13,239 nt of DNA, from the NCBI GenBank assembly GCA_001414345.1, contig LLCB01000668.1, positions 1 through 13,239 on the forward strand, in the 5' to 3' direction. The notes under the pieces are model-generated. The model was given only the letters and a program-made list of their open reading frames with translations, had not been told where the DNA came from and searched no databases. The first letter of the stretch is position 1; each line of letters starts with the position of its first letter. The translations under genes and the position numbers were made by a program. This document shows, in pieces, positions 1 to 11,094 of this stretch. This DNA comes from Hymenoscyphus infarciens (taxonomy: Eukaryota; Ascomycota; Leotiomycetes; Helotiales; Helotiaceae).

Positions 1-1112
1 TTTTTATTAGATACTAGTAGAGAGAGAGTTTATAATAATTTTTATTAGATACTAGTAAAGAGAGCGTTTATAATAATTTTTATTAGATACTAGTAGAGAG
101 AGAGTTTATAATAATTTTTATTAGATACTAGTAGAGAGAGAGTTTATAATAATTTTTATTAGATACTAGTAAAGAAAGCGTTTATAATAATTTTTATTAA
201 ATACTAGTAGAAAAAGAGTTAATAATAATTTCTATTAAATACTAGTAGAGAGAGAGTTTATAATAATTTTTATTAGATACTAGTAGAGAGAGAGTTTATA
301 ATAATTTTTATTAGATACTAGTAGAGAGAGAGTTTATAATAATTTTTATTAGATACTAGAAGAGTAAGAGTTTATAATAATTTTTATTAGATATAATTTT
401 TATTAGATACTAGAAGAGTAAGCGTTTATAATAATTTTTATTAGATACTAGTAGAGAGAGAGTTTATAATATTTTTTATTAGATACTAGAAGAGAGAGAG
501 TTTATAATAATTTTTATTAGATACTAGAAAAGAAAGAGTTTATAATAATTTTTATTAGATATTAGAAGAGAGAGAGTTTATAATAATCTTTATTAGATAC
601 TAGAAGAGTAAGAGTTTATAATAATTCTTATTAGATACTAGAAGAGTAAGTATTTATAATAATTTTTATTAGATACTAGAAGAGTAAGCGTTTATAATAA
701 TTCTTATTAGATACTAGAAGAGTAAGCGTTTATAATAATTTTTATTAGATACTAGAAGAGTAAGAGTTTATAATAATTTTTATTAGATACTAGAAGAGTA
801 AGAGTTTATAATAATCTTTATTAGATACTAGTAGAGAGAGAGTTTATAATAATTTTTATTAGATACTAGAAGAGTAAGTGTTTATAATAATTTTTATTAG
901 ATACTAGAAGAGTAAGCGTTTATAATAATCTTTATTAGATACTAGTAGAAAGAGAGTTTATAATAATTTTTATTAGATACTAGAAGAGTAAGCGTTTATA
1001 ATAATCTTTATTAGATACTAGTAGAAAGAGAGTTTATAATAATTTTTATTAGATACTAGTAAAGCGAGAGTTTATAATAATTTTTATTAGATACTAGATA
1101 AGTAAGGTTTAT
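1..1112. repeat. 38-bp AT-rich minisatellite array
   Basis: Head-to-tail array of a 38-bp unit that begins TTTTTATTAGATACTAG, has a purine-rich middle (variants GTAGAGAGAGAG, GTAAAGAGAGCG, GAAGAGTAAGAG, GAAGAGTAAGCG) and ends TTTATAATAA. Ten full units fill 1-380, a 16-bp partial unit lies at 381-396, eighteen full units fill 397-1080, and a decayed last unit runs to about 1112. Apart from the partial unit every copy keeps the exact 38-bp register, so differences are substitutions only. The array already runs at base 1, so it probably continues to the left. No open frame or gene lies inside it. Confidence 0.97.
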
Positions 1113-1575
1113 TATAGAATATCTAATATTTATTTATTATTAGAAAAATCTAAAATCTAGGATCTTATATAAGATCTAGCTTTAAGGTGGTTAGACTATA
1201 GAAGAAGAACCGCTGCTTAGAAAGGCTGCTTTTAGCCGAGTACGCATGCTTAAGGTGAATAAATTCCATTCAAAAACCTTACAAGTTTAAAATACTAAAA
1301 AGGGGAAGTCTCGATACCTACTATCCAACCCATCCTCGCAGTGGATATTAAAAGTGGCAGTAAATTCTAACTATCAACGACTAAATAATTAAGTACAATT
1401 GAACTTGGTTGTTCTAAAACACCTAGGTCAATGTTTCAAAGTGTTCCGAGTGTTTAGAGTAATTACTTTGGAACCTGGAAAAGCTAGAACAACAAGTGCT
1501 AGGTACCTAGCTAGTCAGGTGCGGACCTAATGTATCTACTGCCGCTTTTAATATCTATGGCGAGCAATGACCTAA
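1113..1575. other. Non-coding stretch with palindromes between array and transposon
   Basis: No credible coding frame is visible. The stretch holds a perfect 16-bp palindrome GATCTTATATAAGATC (1161-1176), a 14-bp palindrome GCTAGGTACCTAGC (1498-1511), and a larger imperfect inverted repeat with 9-bp arms GTTGTTCTA (1408-1416) and TAGAACAAC (1485-1493), inside which TTTCAAAG and CTTTGGAA face each other. It may be a worn-down repeat; I recognise no family. Confidence 0.5.
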
Positions 1576-2024
1576 GGGCCTGTTTGGCTGGCATATTTTT
1601 TGGATAATTTAGTATATGCACCACCAAAAAGGCATCATAATAATAACGGATAATTTACTATATTCAACACTTTAATATATGCCGAATCGTTTGGCCCGCA
1701 TATTTTTTAAGCTAGATTCTTTAGCTAAATAATCTAATAATTATTTAAAAGATTATCCTTACTAAAAAAAGTAATTATCCTATTATTGTTAAAACCACGA
1801 TAATTAGAATCTTTTCTAGCATATATTTTATCCTCCTACTATTAATACTAGTACCAGGGGCTATTATCAATCTTACCGATAATTGTAATAAAGAGCTAAA
1901 CGATTATGGAATTTATTATTAGATAATTGGATAATTAAATAAATATATGCCGAGCCACTTTTAAAAGGTCCCGGCATATTTATTAGATAATTTAATATTA
2001 TCTGATAGCAAGCCAAACAGGCCC
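1576..2024. mobile_element. PIF/Harbinger (Tourist-like) MITE, 449 bp
   Basis: The left end reads GGGCCTGTTTGGCT and the right end AGCCAAACAGGCCC, a perfect 14-bp terminal inverted repeat. Both ends are followed outward by the same trinucleotide, TAA at 1573-1575 and TAA at 2025-2027, matching the 3-bp TWA target duplication typical of PIF/Harbinger elements. The GGGCCTGTTTGG terminus also resembles Tourist-type MITE ends. The interior is AT-rich and has no transposase frame, so the element is non-autonomous. Internal sub-repeats are prominent: GGCATATT plus GATAATTTA near both ends (from 1590 and 1973), and TTTGGCCCGCATATTTTTT at 1690-1708, which nearly copies the left terminus. Family assignment rests only on ends and target duplication. 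Confidence 0.8.
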
Positions 2025-2027
2025 TAA

Positions 2028-2773
2028 AATAAGTTGAAATTGGCCCATTCACACCAACATTCTTGAACAAAAGTTCCCCTCGCTCCGCCCCGCTCGTTAA
2101 TAAAAACACGAATCTGACAAGACTTAGGTACCATGAGGAAGTTAGAACCCGGGGCTCTCCCAGACATGTTGGTTTGGGGATCTTCCCTCGGCATGCCCAA
2201 AATTTGCTCTCTCGTCTCATCTCGATGGAATGACGGAAAAGAACGAGAAGAGTACGGATCGAGCCCCTAGAAAAAGAAGTAGTTTCCTAAGAAACGCGGA
2301 GGATGAAAGGAAGCTTAGAAATCGACAATAGGGAAATATTCGACACTAGTTTAATCCGTTGAAGACATGTTAAAGGTATAAATATTGTTGGAGCAACTTG
2401 ATAATCTGCGGTGCTAGAAAGGCCCAAGAGCCTCGAGGTAATTGTAAGTAAGGATATGGACCGTGGGCAGTAGAAATTGAGCTCCCCTGGTAATATAATA
2501 CCTTGACTTCCAACCCGTAAATTGCGAATTAAAAAAAAGTTTGATGATAGGGCTGGGATTTAAGAGAATAAGTGACCCTGCAAAGAAGAGAATGAAAAAG
2601 AAGCTACGAGAGTACATATACTTTACTATGAAGCCCATCATAGAGCGCTCAGCGCAGAGAAGAATAAAAGGGCAGCAACCCGTCCACAAATATACATCAA
2701 ACCCAACCTGCAAGTAATTTCAATTCAAGATATCTATTCACCACCCTTCCCTGCCTTATGCCATAGGCCTTCA
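2028..2773. other. Gene-poor region downstream of the OYE gene
   Basis: Two open stretches lie on the minus strand here (2414-2713 and the right part of 1873-2220), but neither has recognisable protein character, and the second runs into the transposon. The part nearest 2773 must contain the 3' untranslated region and polyadenylation site of the minus-strand oxidoreductase. I see no tRNA, rRNA or further gene. Confidence 0.45.
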
Positions 2774-4416
<1,643 letters not shown>

Positions 4417-4520
4417 TTTGAGGTTTGCGGTTGAGGATTTTGAGGAAGTTGAGAAGTTAGGTTTGTATCGAGAGTATTGAAGACTTGTAAATGTCCTTTC
4501 ACAAGGGGGTAAAGGAGAAC

Positions 4521-4526
4521 TATATA
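4521..4526 (-). promoter_or_regulatory. TATA box of the OYE gene
   Basis: Read on the minus strand the context is CGTATATAGTTC, about 105 bp upstream of the ATG at 4416. It lies between that ATG and an upstream in-frame ATG at 4563, which favours the downstream start. Confidence 0.45.
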
Positions 4527-4974
4527 CGCTCGACTTAAGTGAGAGGGACCGGTAGATGTTCAATTCAGGTTTCGCTCGGCTGGGGTTACTAAGTACTATA
4601 CCTGCAAATATGAACTGATGAAGTCATAACAAGAAATCGCTCACAGGTCAAATAAAGTTTTGGACAAATCAAGCGGAAAAGAGAATGACTACTCAACTTA
4701 TCGTCATCCTAGTACATGTAGTTGATGCGAGTTGCTTACCGATGACACAAGCGACTATTCATCTGCATGGTCGGCCAGCCTTCGGGATTCGGCAACGAGG
4801 AACAAGTCCTCTCTCCGCATTCTAACAAAACAGCAACAATACGTCTAAAACTATATACAGAAAATTCTCTAGAAAAATATATAGAACAAAATCTTAATAG
4901 CTACTAAACAACAGTCCATCTATTTAGATTTCGCTATTCGAGCTAAATCCAAGTTTTCAGAGGCCCAAAATATT

Positions 4975-5076
4975 CTCGGCGAGCGCGCCGAATCAGCGAG
5001 ATCTCGCCGCAACGAAACCACTCGCCGTCCAACTTCAAGAATCATTATCTTTAGAGAGATCTCGCTCCCCTCGCCG
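4975..5076. promoter_or_regulatory. Cluster of CTCGCCG / GAGATCTC palindromic motifs
   Basis: In about 100 bp there are CTCGGCGAG (4975-4983, dyad), GCGAGATCTCGC (4996-5007, perfect 12-bp palindrome), CTCGCCG at 5003-5009, 5021-5027 and 5070-5076, and a second GAGATCTCGC (5056-5065). The cluster sits roughly 250-350 bp upstream of the dehydrogenase start and is GC-rich against an AT-rich surround. Repeated dyads in a divergent promoter suggest a dimeric DNA-binding protein; which protein is not known. Confidence 0.4.
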
Positions 5077-5330
5077 GCGCACGCTGATGAATCTGTCGAT
5101 ATTTTAGACCCCCAATTCATGCGAACACATCAAATTCGAATCTTGGATTACCAAAAATGTCATAAAGCGGTGCAACAACGAGCCGGTCGGAAGAGTATAA
5201 GAAGGGGAGGAAATCTGGAGTAGGAGAGCACCATTGCATCCATCGAATACAGTGACTCGTTCTAAAGCTCGAACGACTTTCCTGATAATTTTTTTGCACA
5301 ACAGAAAACATTTACACATACAAAATAGAC

Positions 5331-6587
5331 ATGTCTACCTCACCTAGAGTTTTCATACTTGGCGCTGCGGGTTACCTCGGCGGTAATGTCGCGGTTCGAA
5401 TGATTGAGAAACATCCTGATTGGGATGTACTGGTATGCAATCCACAAGGTTCTCGTTACTAAGACATATCAGCTAACAAAGTAAAGGCGCTTGTGAGAAC
5501 ACAAGCCCAGAAGGACATTGTGACTTCTCGTTGGCCCAAGATTGAAACTGTGATTGGGAACTTGGATGACAGAGACTTGCTCATTAGAGAAGCTTCTAAG
5601 GCTGATGTGGTTTTGCGTATGGGATTCCCATCCAAATCCCAGAGAAGAATCTAACGAGGAACAGAACTAGCATCTTCCGATCATGTTCCGGGAGCTTTGG
5701 CTATCATTGAAGGAGCGAGTTTGAAGAAGCCAAACCCCGCGCGAGTTATCCATGTCAGCGGTACAGGAATGCTTCATGACGTCCCAAATGGATATGGTAA
5801 ATTGCTCTCCCAAGCTTGCACTTGCAATCTGCTAACATAAGCAGGCCAACCCTCTGACAAGATTTACCACGACATCGCGGATCTAGCAGAGGTTACTTCG
5901 TTGCCGGAAGAAGGCCATATTCATCGCGACGTGGAAAAGGCCGTTCTCGAAGCCCAGAAGAAGTTTTCTGTTCGCACAGCAATCATTTCTCCGCCATTGA
6001 TCCATGGAATTGGAAAAGGTCCTATCAAGGTCAACAGTGCCCAAATTCCAATGCTTACGGCGGCCATCCTTAAACGGGGCAAGGGATTCCAAATTGGCGA
6101 AGGTCGGAACAATTGGGATGGTAAGAGATCCCGGTGATATAAAGGAAACAACTAACACCGGATAGCGGTCCATGTCGATGATGTAGCTGATGCTATCATC
6201 TTGTTGGCCGAAGAGGGGTCTAAGCCCCAAGGCGGAAAAGCCCAGTGGGGAAATGAGGGGTATTATTTCGTCGAGGCGGAAGAGTTTGTAAGTTTGAAAC
6301 CCTACTTCAACAACTTGTCTTCACATCTAATTCCAAAATAGAAATGGGGTGATATCGCCGTAGCTATCTCCAGGGCCTTGTACGAGCAGGGCGTCATAAA
6401 GACCGCAGATGTCGACTCGATTTCGGTGGAGGATGCCACTAAACAACACCCATGGGGTTCTGTGCTCTGGGGAGGAAATTGTCGAAGTCGCTCCGACCGG
6501 ATCCATGCGCTTGGATGGGAGGCAAAGGGACCCAATGTCTTGCAAAGCGTACCGGCAATGGTTGCTGAAGACCTCAAGAACATATAA
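5331..6587 (+). CDS. Atypical NAD(P)-dependent SDR / epimerase-like protein
   Basis: Six exons: 5331-5432, 5487-5616, 5665-5796, 5845-6120, 6166-6287 and 6342-6587, giving 335 aa. All five introns are 45-54 bp with GT..AG ends, and most have CTAAC or CTAAT branch sites. The protein opens with RVFILGAAGYLGGNV, the GxxGxxG dinucleotide-binding loop of a Rossmann fold (Gly11, Gly14, Gly17). NLDDRDLL matches the usual loop after the third strand, VIHVSGTG (105-112) is the strand with the conserved Ser, and the end carries NCRSRSDRIHALGW, the C-terminal signature common in extended and atypical SDRs. Where YxxxK is expected the sequence reads RDVEK (149-153): the Lys is present, the Tyr is not. 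It is probably cytosolic, with no signal peptide or membrane segment. It is divergent from the OYE gene and upstream of the Zn2Cys6 regulator. The substrate cannot be deduced. Confidence 0.9.
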
Positions 6588-7051
6588 CTGGGGCGGGAAT
6601 GAAGTTGAACGAATAGGCGGCGAGGAAATTATGAGGTGGGAATATGTGTATGTTGCCGGGGTTAATGGATCCCTTCTATTGGGATATAGATCCATCCAAG
6701 GGAGGCGTAATTTCTTCCCAAGCGCAAGTCTCGAGTATTCCATCTTTCTTTCCCCTCTCCTCTGTATCGTGGGCGGCATGGGGTTGAAGATGATGCCAGT
6801 TCGTCCCATTAGAAGCTTCCCATGTTTCTTCTGCCGATGCCAACGTTCACGTGCGGCAAGGTAAGCGGTTCCGCCATGCCCATAACTTTTGGTCTGTCTT
6901 TTCATCTGCCATGCCCGTTCGTGCGAAGTATCGTCATTTCTCCTCCCTCGGCTTGTCTGATCGATCGTGGGCTTCGAGGCTGGGCCAATTCCTTCCTTCT
7001 CTTTTCGTTTGCCTCGCGATTGAACACCATCATATTGTGAACTCCCTCGAG
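6588..7051. promoter_or_regulatory. SDR 3' region and regulator promoter
   Basis: These 464 bp hold the dehydrogenase 3' end and the promoter and leader of the transcription factor. A frame continuous with the regulator is open from at least 6851 and contains an ATG at 6911, so a longer N-terminus cannot be excluded. The antisense 258-codon frame over this area has no family features. Confidence 0.5.
6848..6853. promoter_or_regulatory. CACGTG E-box upstream of the regulator
   Basis: Context TTCACGTGCGG, about 200 bp upstream of the ATG at 7052. It fits the core site of fungal bHLH factors. A single site is weak evidence, although the same hexamer recurs upstream of the gene at 11503. Confidence 0.3.
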
Positions 7052-9678
7052 ATGGAGATGGAGATGGACAGCGAAACGTTGGTGGGCGCGCATGGAAAGC
7101 CATGTATTTCGTGTCGCAAACGCAAGATCAAATGCGACCGATCGCGACCGTGTTCGAATTGTAGGCGTTCCAAACAGCTCTGCGCATACGAAAGCCCGGA
7201 TACTCGTAATCGAGTCGATGGATTGAGCCCTGCGATGGCATCGTCAGATGCGGATTTGCGTGAACGGTTGGCTGTGTTGGAGAAGATGATGGCGGCCATG
7301 ATGAGTACCAGCACCAGTACTAGCAGTGACGCGGGAGAAGCCCCGCAAGCGCCGGCCCAACGCCAACGCCAACGCCCCGGAGTTTCGCCACTGGTACGGG
7401 TAACTTCACACTCGTCGTACGAGGAAAATATATCTTCATCGTTTGCTGCTGCGACCGAGAACTCGACAAGTCCTGTTGGGCAGATTTGGTTCCAGGAAGG
7501 ATGTAGTGCTTATCATGATGCCGACTTTTGGCCGGGCTTGATTCCTGAGGTTGGTTACGAGGCTTTCCTTTCCTCAATCCTCCCAATGCTTCTGTTTGCT
7601 TATATAGTTTGCTTTCAAGCAAGACAAGACAGCTTTCCTCCTTTTTATCTCGAAACCTTGCCCTCTCTCTCCTTGCAGCAATCTCAATATTCCCCTAATT
7701 CGCGTCATAGCCGTAGCTCTTGTTCACGAGACTCTTTGACTAGCGAAGTGTAGAACATCTTAACTCTACTCCTGTCGTTGAACAGAGACTCGAGTAATAT
7801 GTTCAATCGTCCTAAAATGGCTCGAACGATTAGGGACTATTTCAGAAGGGCGAGTGCCTTGAGACCACAGTCCCGGATCCCTTGCAGCGACTCATCGTTT
7901 CATAAGTCCTTGAATTATGTTGTTTTGGTTTTTCTATCTTTCAAATTTCATTCAAGATTCATTCTCAACTCCCTGGTTCCTGGCTGTTATTCTCTTCCAT
8001 ACACAGTCTTTTCGCCAGCCAGGTTCTCCTATGATTAGAATTGGCATATTAATTGGCTGTAGATTGAGGATTTAAGACGTCTCTTTGAAGCCTCGTCCTC
8101 ACTCAACAGTCCCTCACCATGGCCATCCTTATTACCACCAGCCATCCCCCCACACCTGATTCTGGCACACCCCACAGTCGAAGAAAGCAATAAACTATGC
8201 AAGCACTTCTTTGAAAGAGTCCACCCCTTCACAAGAATCATCCATCAAACATTATTTACCAAAGAGCTGGATCAATACCGTCGCGGTACATTGGGGTTAC
8301 CCCGGGAATTCGAGGCACTGCTCTTTTGCATTTACCTACTCACGATAAATACCCTCCGACCAACTCTCGTTCAAGAAATATTCTCAGCACCGAAGCCCGC
8401 AGTCTTAGCTCGTTTCCAATTCTCCGCTCAAGCAGCATTGACAAATATAAATTACATGAAAACAGAAGCTATTCATGGTCTAGGCGCCCTTCTCCACTAC
8501 ATTGTATTTCTCTAACCCCCTTTCCCCTTCTCCTGATCATCGCTAAGAAACCCAGACCTTCCTCTTCCAACAAAACCTCTACAAAGACGCCGTCTCCCTC
8601 CTCGCCATCGCCTCCAACCTCTCGCAAACCCTCGGAATCCACCGCGACCCCTCGCACTTCCCTTACTCCCCATGGGTATGCAACATCCGTCGTCGAATCT
8701 ACAACTACATCTCCTGTCTTGACGGACACGCTATAAACTCTTATGGCTCTGAATCCTGTCTCCCCACAAAAGCGGATTCGAAACCGCCCCAGAATTCGAA
8801 TGATAGGGATTGGCATGCTAGTCGGTTTGCTAAACCTGCTGATGCGCCGGGAGATGAGGAAGGGGTGAGGGATATGAGTTTTGTGCTTGTTTATAGGGCT
8901 ATTTCGGATTGTATTAGGGAGCTTGCCGACATTGGACCTACGGAGTTTGAGAAAAGGGAAGATGTCATACGGAAGACTGAAAGTTTTGTTATGGGGAAGT
9001 ATTTGAGGGATGTTGATAACAGTAACCCATCCCATACTGTGATTGTCGCCTTTCTAGAGATAAAACTCGCGACTTTAAGATTGTCGATTCGTCAGAGACA
9101 AACTGAGAAATCGAGATCACATGCTATTGAAGGGGGTCGCTACCAGTAAGTCCCACTTGACCCCTTTCCCTTTTATCTGATTTTTAATGTTCCCTTCCAT
9201 CTCCGCCTCCATCCCCCTATCATCCCACCTCTCACTTACCCCTTTTAGAGTCTTCATTGCCGCCATAACCCTTTTAGAAGCCCACCAATACCACACAACA
9301 GCCTTTAGCACCCTATCCTGGGACTGGCTCTTCACCTCCCAGATCCCCTGGCTCGCTCTCGCGATTGTACTCACAGAAATCCCTCATGCCGAGAGACAAC
9401 TCGATAAAAACCGCGGTCAGAGGATGGTTGAGTATTGTTTTGGTTTTTATGACGATGAGAGTCAGGCTGTTAGGGAGACGCCGATGTGGAAGCTTATATT
9501 ACAACTGAGGAGCAATATGGAGAATCCTGTTAGGGTGGACCCTAGTGTGGGAGTTGGAGTAGGGGCTGTGCGAGGCATGGTGGGGATTGGGGAGTTTGGG
9601 GATGATTTGATGTTGGATTTTGGTGAGGGGACGGGGTTTGCGGAGTTTTTGGAGCAGGGTGATGGTTTTACGTGGTAA
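7052..9678 (+). CDS. Zn(II)2Cys6 fungal transcription factor
   Basis: Four exons: 7052-7549, 8063-8503, 8556-9145 and 9249-9678, giving 652 aa. Residues 18-44 form the zinc cluster with exact spacing C-x2-C-x6-C-x5-C-x2-C-x6-C (Cys18, 21, 28, 34, 37, 44) and the basic CRKRKIKC stretch that contacts DNA. A short leucine-containing helix (DLRERLAVLEKMM, 69-80) may dimerise, followed by a Ser/Thr/Gln-rich linker. Exons 2-3 encode the fungal-specific regulatory (middle homology) domain, including LGIHRDPSHF and IRRRIYNYISCLD (residues 338-368). The C-terminus is Gly- and acid-rich. Introns 2 and 3 (52 and 103 bp) are ordinary. Intron 1 (513 bp, donor GTTGGT) is placed by homology logic: it joins FWPGLIPE to IEDLRRLF in frame. 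The start is the first of three ATGs in MEMEM, with purine at -3. It is probably nuclear and a candidate regulator of the adjacent oxidoreductases. Confidence 0.88.
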
Positions 9679-9789
9679 GGATTAATCGGGCTAATATACA
9701 TCTGTAAGTCTCACTTGCTCGAACTGTTCGTCAATCTCATATCGAATCACAGTTCCCACTCATGTTTTGGGCCAATTTTATTATCAATT

Positions 9790-10600
9790 AAGATACAAAA
9801 AATTGAAACCCACTCAACCTCTCCTTCATCTCCGCCATCGCCATCTCCTTCCTGCACCTCCTTCAAGCGATCACAGCAGTCCGAACACTTCCAACTTTTC
9901 TGTGATCAAATGAGTCGCATTAAATCATTCTCACTGAAGCATCCTGCTCCAGTTGTTGGACTTTATCTCGGTATCAGTTGTTCTGACACCTTAACCTCTA
10001 CCAGATTGAACACCGAGTTCGAAAAGGTGGCATGTGTTCTAGCCTTCCCGTGTTTGGAATTGAGATCGGCTATTCCAGAGGCATGAAATTATCCTCACCC
10101 CAGCACTCTGCTGTTATGGTTATTGGACTTTATCATCGGTGTCACTGGTCTTGATACCTTCGTCATAGCCAGACTGAGCTGGCGTTGATTGTTTCGTTGC
10201 GGCATCGTCTTCTGTGGATTGTGGAAGAGAGTTGCACTTGAGGTGTTACCTTCACCTCCGGCTTCTATACTCTACATCTGCTCGGAGAGAAGGTCACTTG
10301 CTCAACGGACCTGCGGTTTTCAAACTGCGAGTGTAACGTCGGTAACTTTGGTGGTGTTTCTTTTCTTGTCAGCATCGTTTTCAGAAGACCTGAATCTTGA
10401 ATCTTGAATCGAGCAGTATTTTGGAAGCTTGTATCGTTGGTCTCATGTCTTTGAGAATCTATTTTTTCAGCTGGTTTCTCTGAGTTGATGGGTCGCCCTC
10501 CCTTCTAGAAGCGATTTCAAACATTGGGATTTAATATCCACGTCATCAATGCCATTGTCGTGGCAGTCCGAAATGTTCTGTGCTTGGGTCTTGACAGCTA
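9790..10600 (-). pseudogene. Possible eroded coding relic, family unknown
   Basis: Minus-strand translation gives several polar, protein-like segments interrupted by stops and frame changes. Examples in order are NISDCHDNGIDDVDIK (around 10570-10520), SENDADKKRNTTKV (around 10380-10340), TEDDAATKQSTPAQSGYDEG (around 10215-10155) and CSDCCDRLKEVQEGDGDGG (around 9880-9825). The second and third resemble each other, and the third overlaps the direct-repeat copy at 10094-10182. Either a repeat-bearing disordered protein has decayed here, or a multi-intron gene is present that I could not assemble. I recognise no family. Confidence 0.2.
9931..10182. repeat. Imperfect direct repeat, two copies of about 85-90 bp
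   Basis: Copy A (9931-10015) and copy B (10094-10182) align over most of their length with small gaps. Shared blocks include TTGGACTTTATC, TCGGT, ACCTT and CCAGA followed by TGA. The copies are separated by about 78 bp. Divergence is substantial, so the duplication is old. Confidence 0.55.
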
Positions 10601-10857
10601 TCTAGCCTGAGAGTGGAAGTCGTTTTGGAACTATAGTGATTGTTAGTGTAAAACTTCGCGCTCTCGCCTAACACTTTTTTGAGAAAGCATGTTTCTGGTA
10701 GTATGTGCCACTGCCAAAAGGACTAGAATGGGAAAAAGATTCTTCGGCCTTACCATTTCTCTATTCCAATAATCGCCCTCATAAGAGCGACACAAGAAAT
10801 AAAGGATCTCGATTGTGAGGGAAGTGTGTCGGCCGTTTCTTGTACCACTGTGCCGCC

Positions 10858-11094
10858 ATGGAGAAAACCACTTTTCATTTTCACCCACCCATCCCCAAAC
10901 CACATGTAGAAAATAAACTCCGTCGCTATAAAACGAATAGACGTGGCTATTTTTGTTTCGTTATTGCAAGCCTTGCGGATAAGAACCTGCCAATTTTGGT
11001 CCACTTTGATAGCCGATACGTCGCGGGCTCGTTTCTTGTCTCTAATTGTTTGGCAGATAGAAAACTCGCGCTGACGAAACCGGAGTTGAAATAA
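10858..11094 (+). CDS. Short hypothetical frame, 78 codons
   Basis: An ATG in good fungal context (CCGCCATGG) opens 78 codons, starting MEKTTFHFHPPIPKPH and ending LALTKPELK before TAA. There is no signal peptide, no known motif, and the opposite strand is also open over much of the same bases. It is not recognised and is listed because of the start context only; it is more likely chance than gene. Confidence 0.15.
   Translation: MEKTTFHFHPPIPKPHVENKLRRYKTNRRGYFCFVIASLADKNLPILVHFDSRYVAGSFLVSNCLADRKLALTKPELK

Larger units (their letters stand above)
4417..5330. promoter_or_regulatory. Divergent promoter between OYE and SDR genes
   Basis: These 914 bp separate the start codons of the minus-strand oxidoreductase and the plus-strand dehydrogenase, so they should hold both promoters and 5' leaders. 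The OYE side carries a TATA box and a pyrimidine-rich leader. The SDR side carries a GC-rich palindrome cluster at 4975-5076. A direct CGG-N4-CGG pair, of a kind Zn2Cys6 proteins can bind, occurs in TTCGGGATTCGGC near 4784-4796. No gene in this interval is supported. Confidence 0.6.

Noticed and set aside
1..1112. CRISPR-like array
   Set aside because: Units abut each other with no unique spacers, and the host is evidently a fungus; this is a minisatellite.
1..1112. Telomeric repeat
   Set aside because: No TTAGGG-type short repeat on either strand; the unit is 38 bp.
1873..2220. 115-codon minus-strand frame
   Set aside because: It spans the right end of the MITE and has no protein features.
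4885..5222. Plus-strand frame of about 112 codons without an early ATG, Arg/Ser-rich
   Set aside because: Only one internal Met, no family likeness, and it lies in the divergent promoter where GC-rich motifs keep frames open.
6327..7103. 258-codon minus-strand frame
   Set aside because: Antisense to the last SDR exon, the regulator promoter and its first codons; composition is arbitrary and the plus-strand exons are well supported.
7778..8038. 86-codon frame inside regulator intron 1
   Set aside because: No ATG at its start and no similarity to the regulatory domain; direct joining of 7549 to 8063 gives the expected protein.
8469..9035. 188-codon minus-strand frame
   Set aside because: Exact antisense of the middle-homology-domain exon of the Zn2Cys6 factor.
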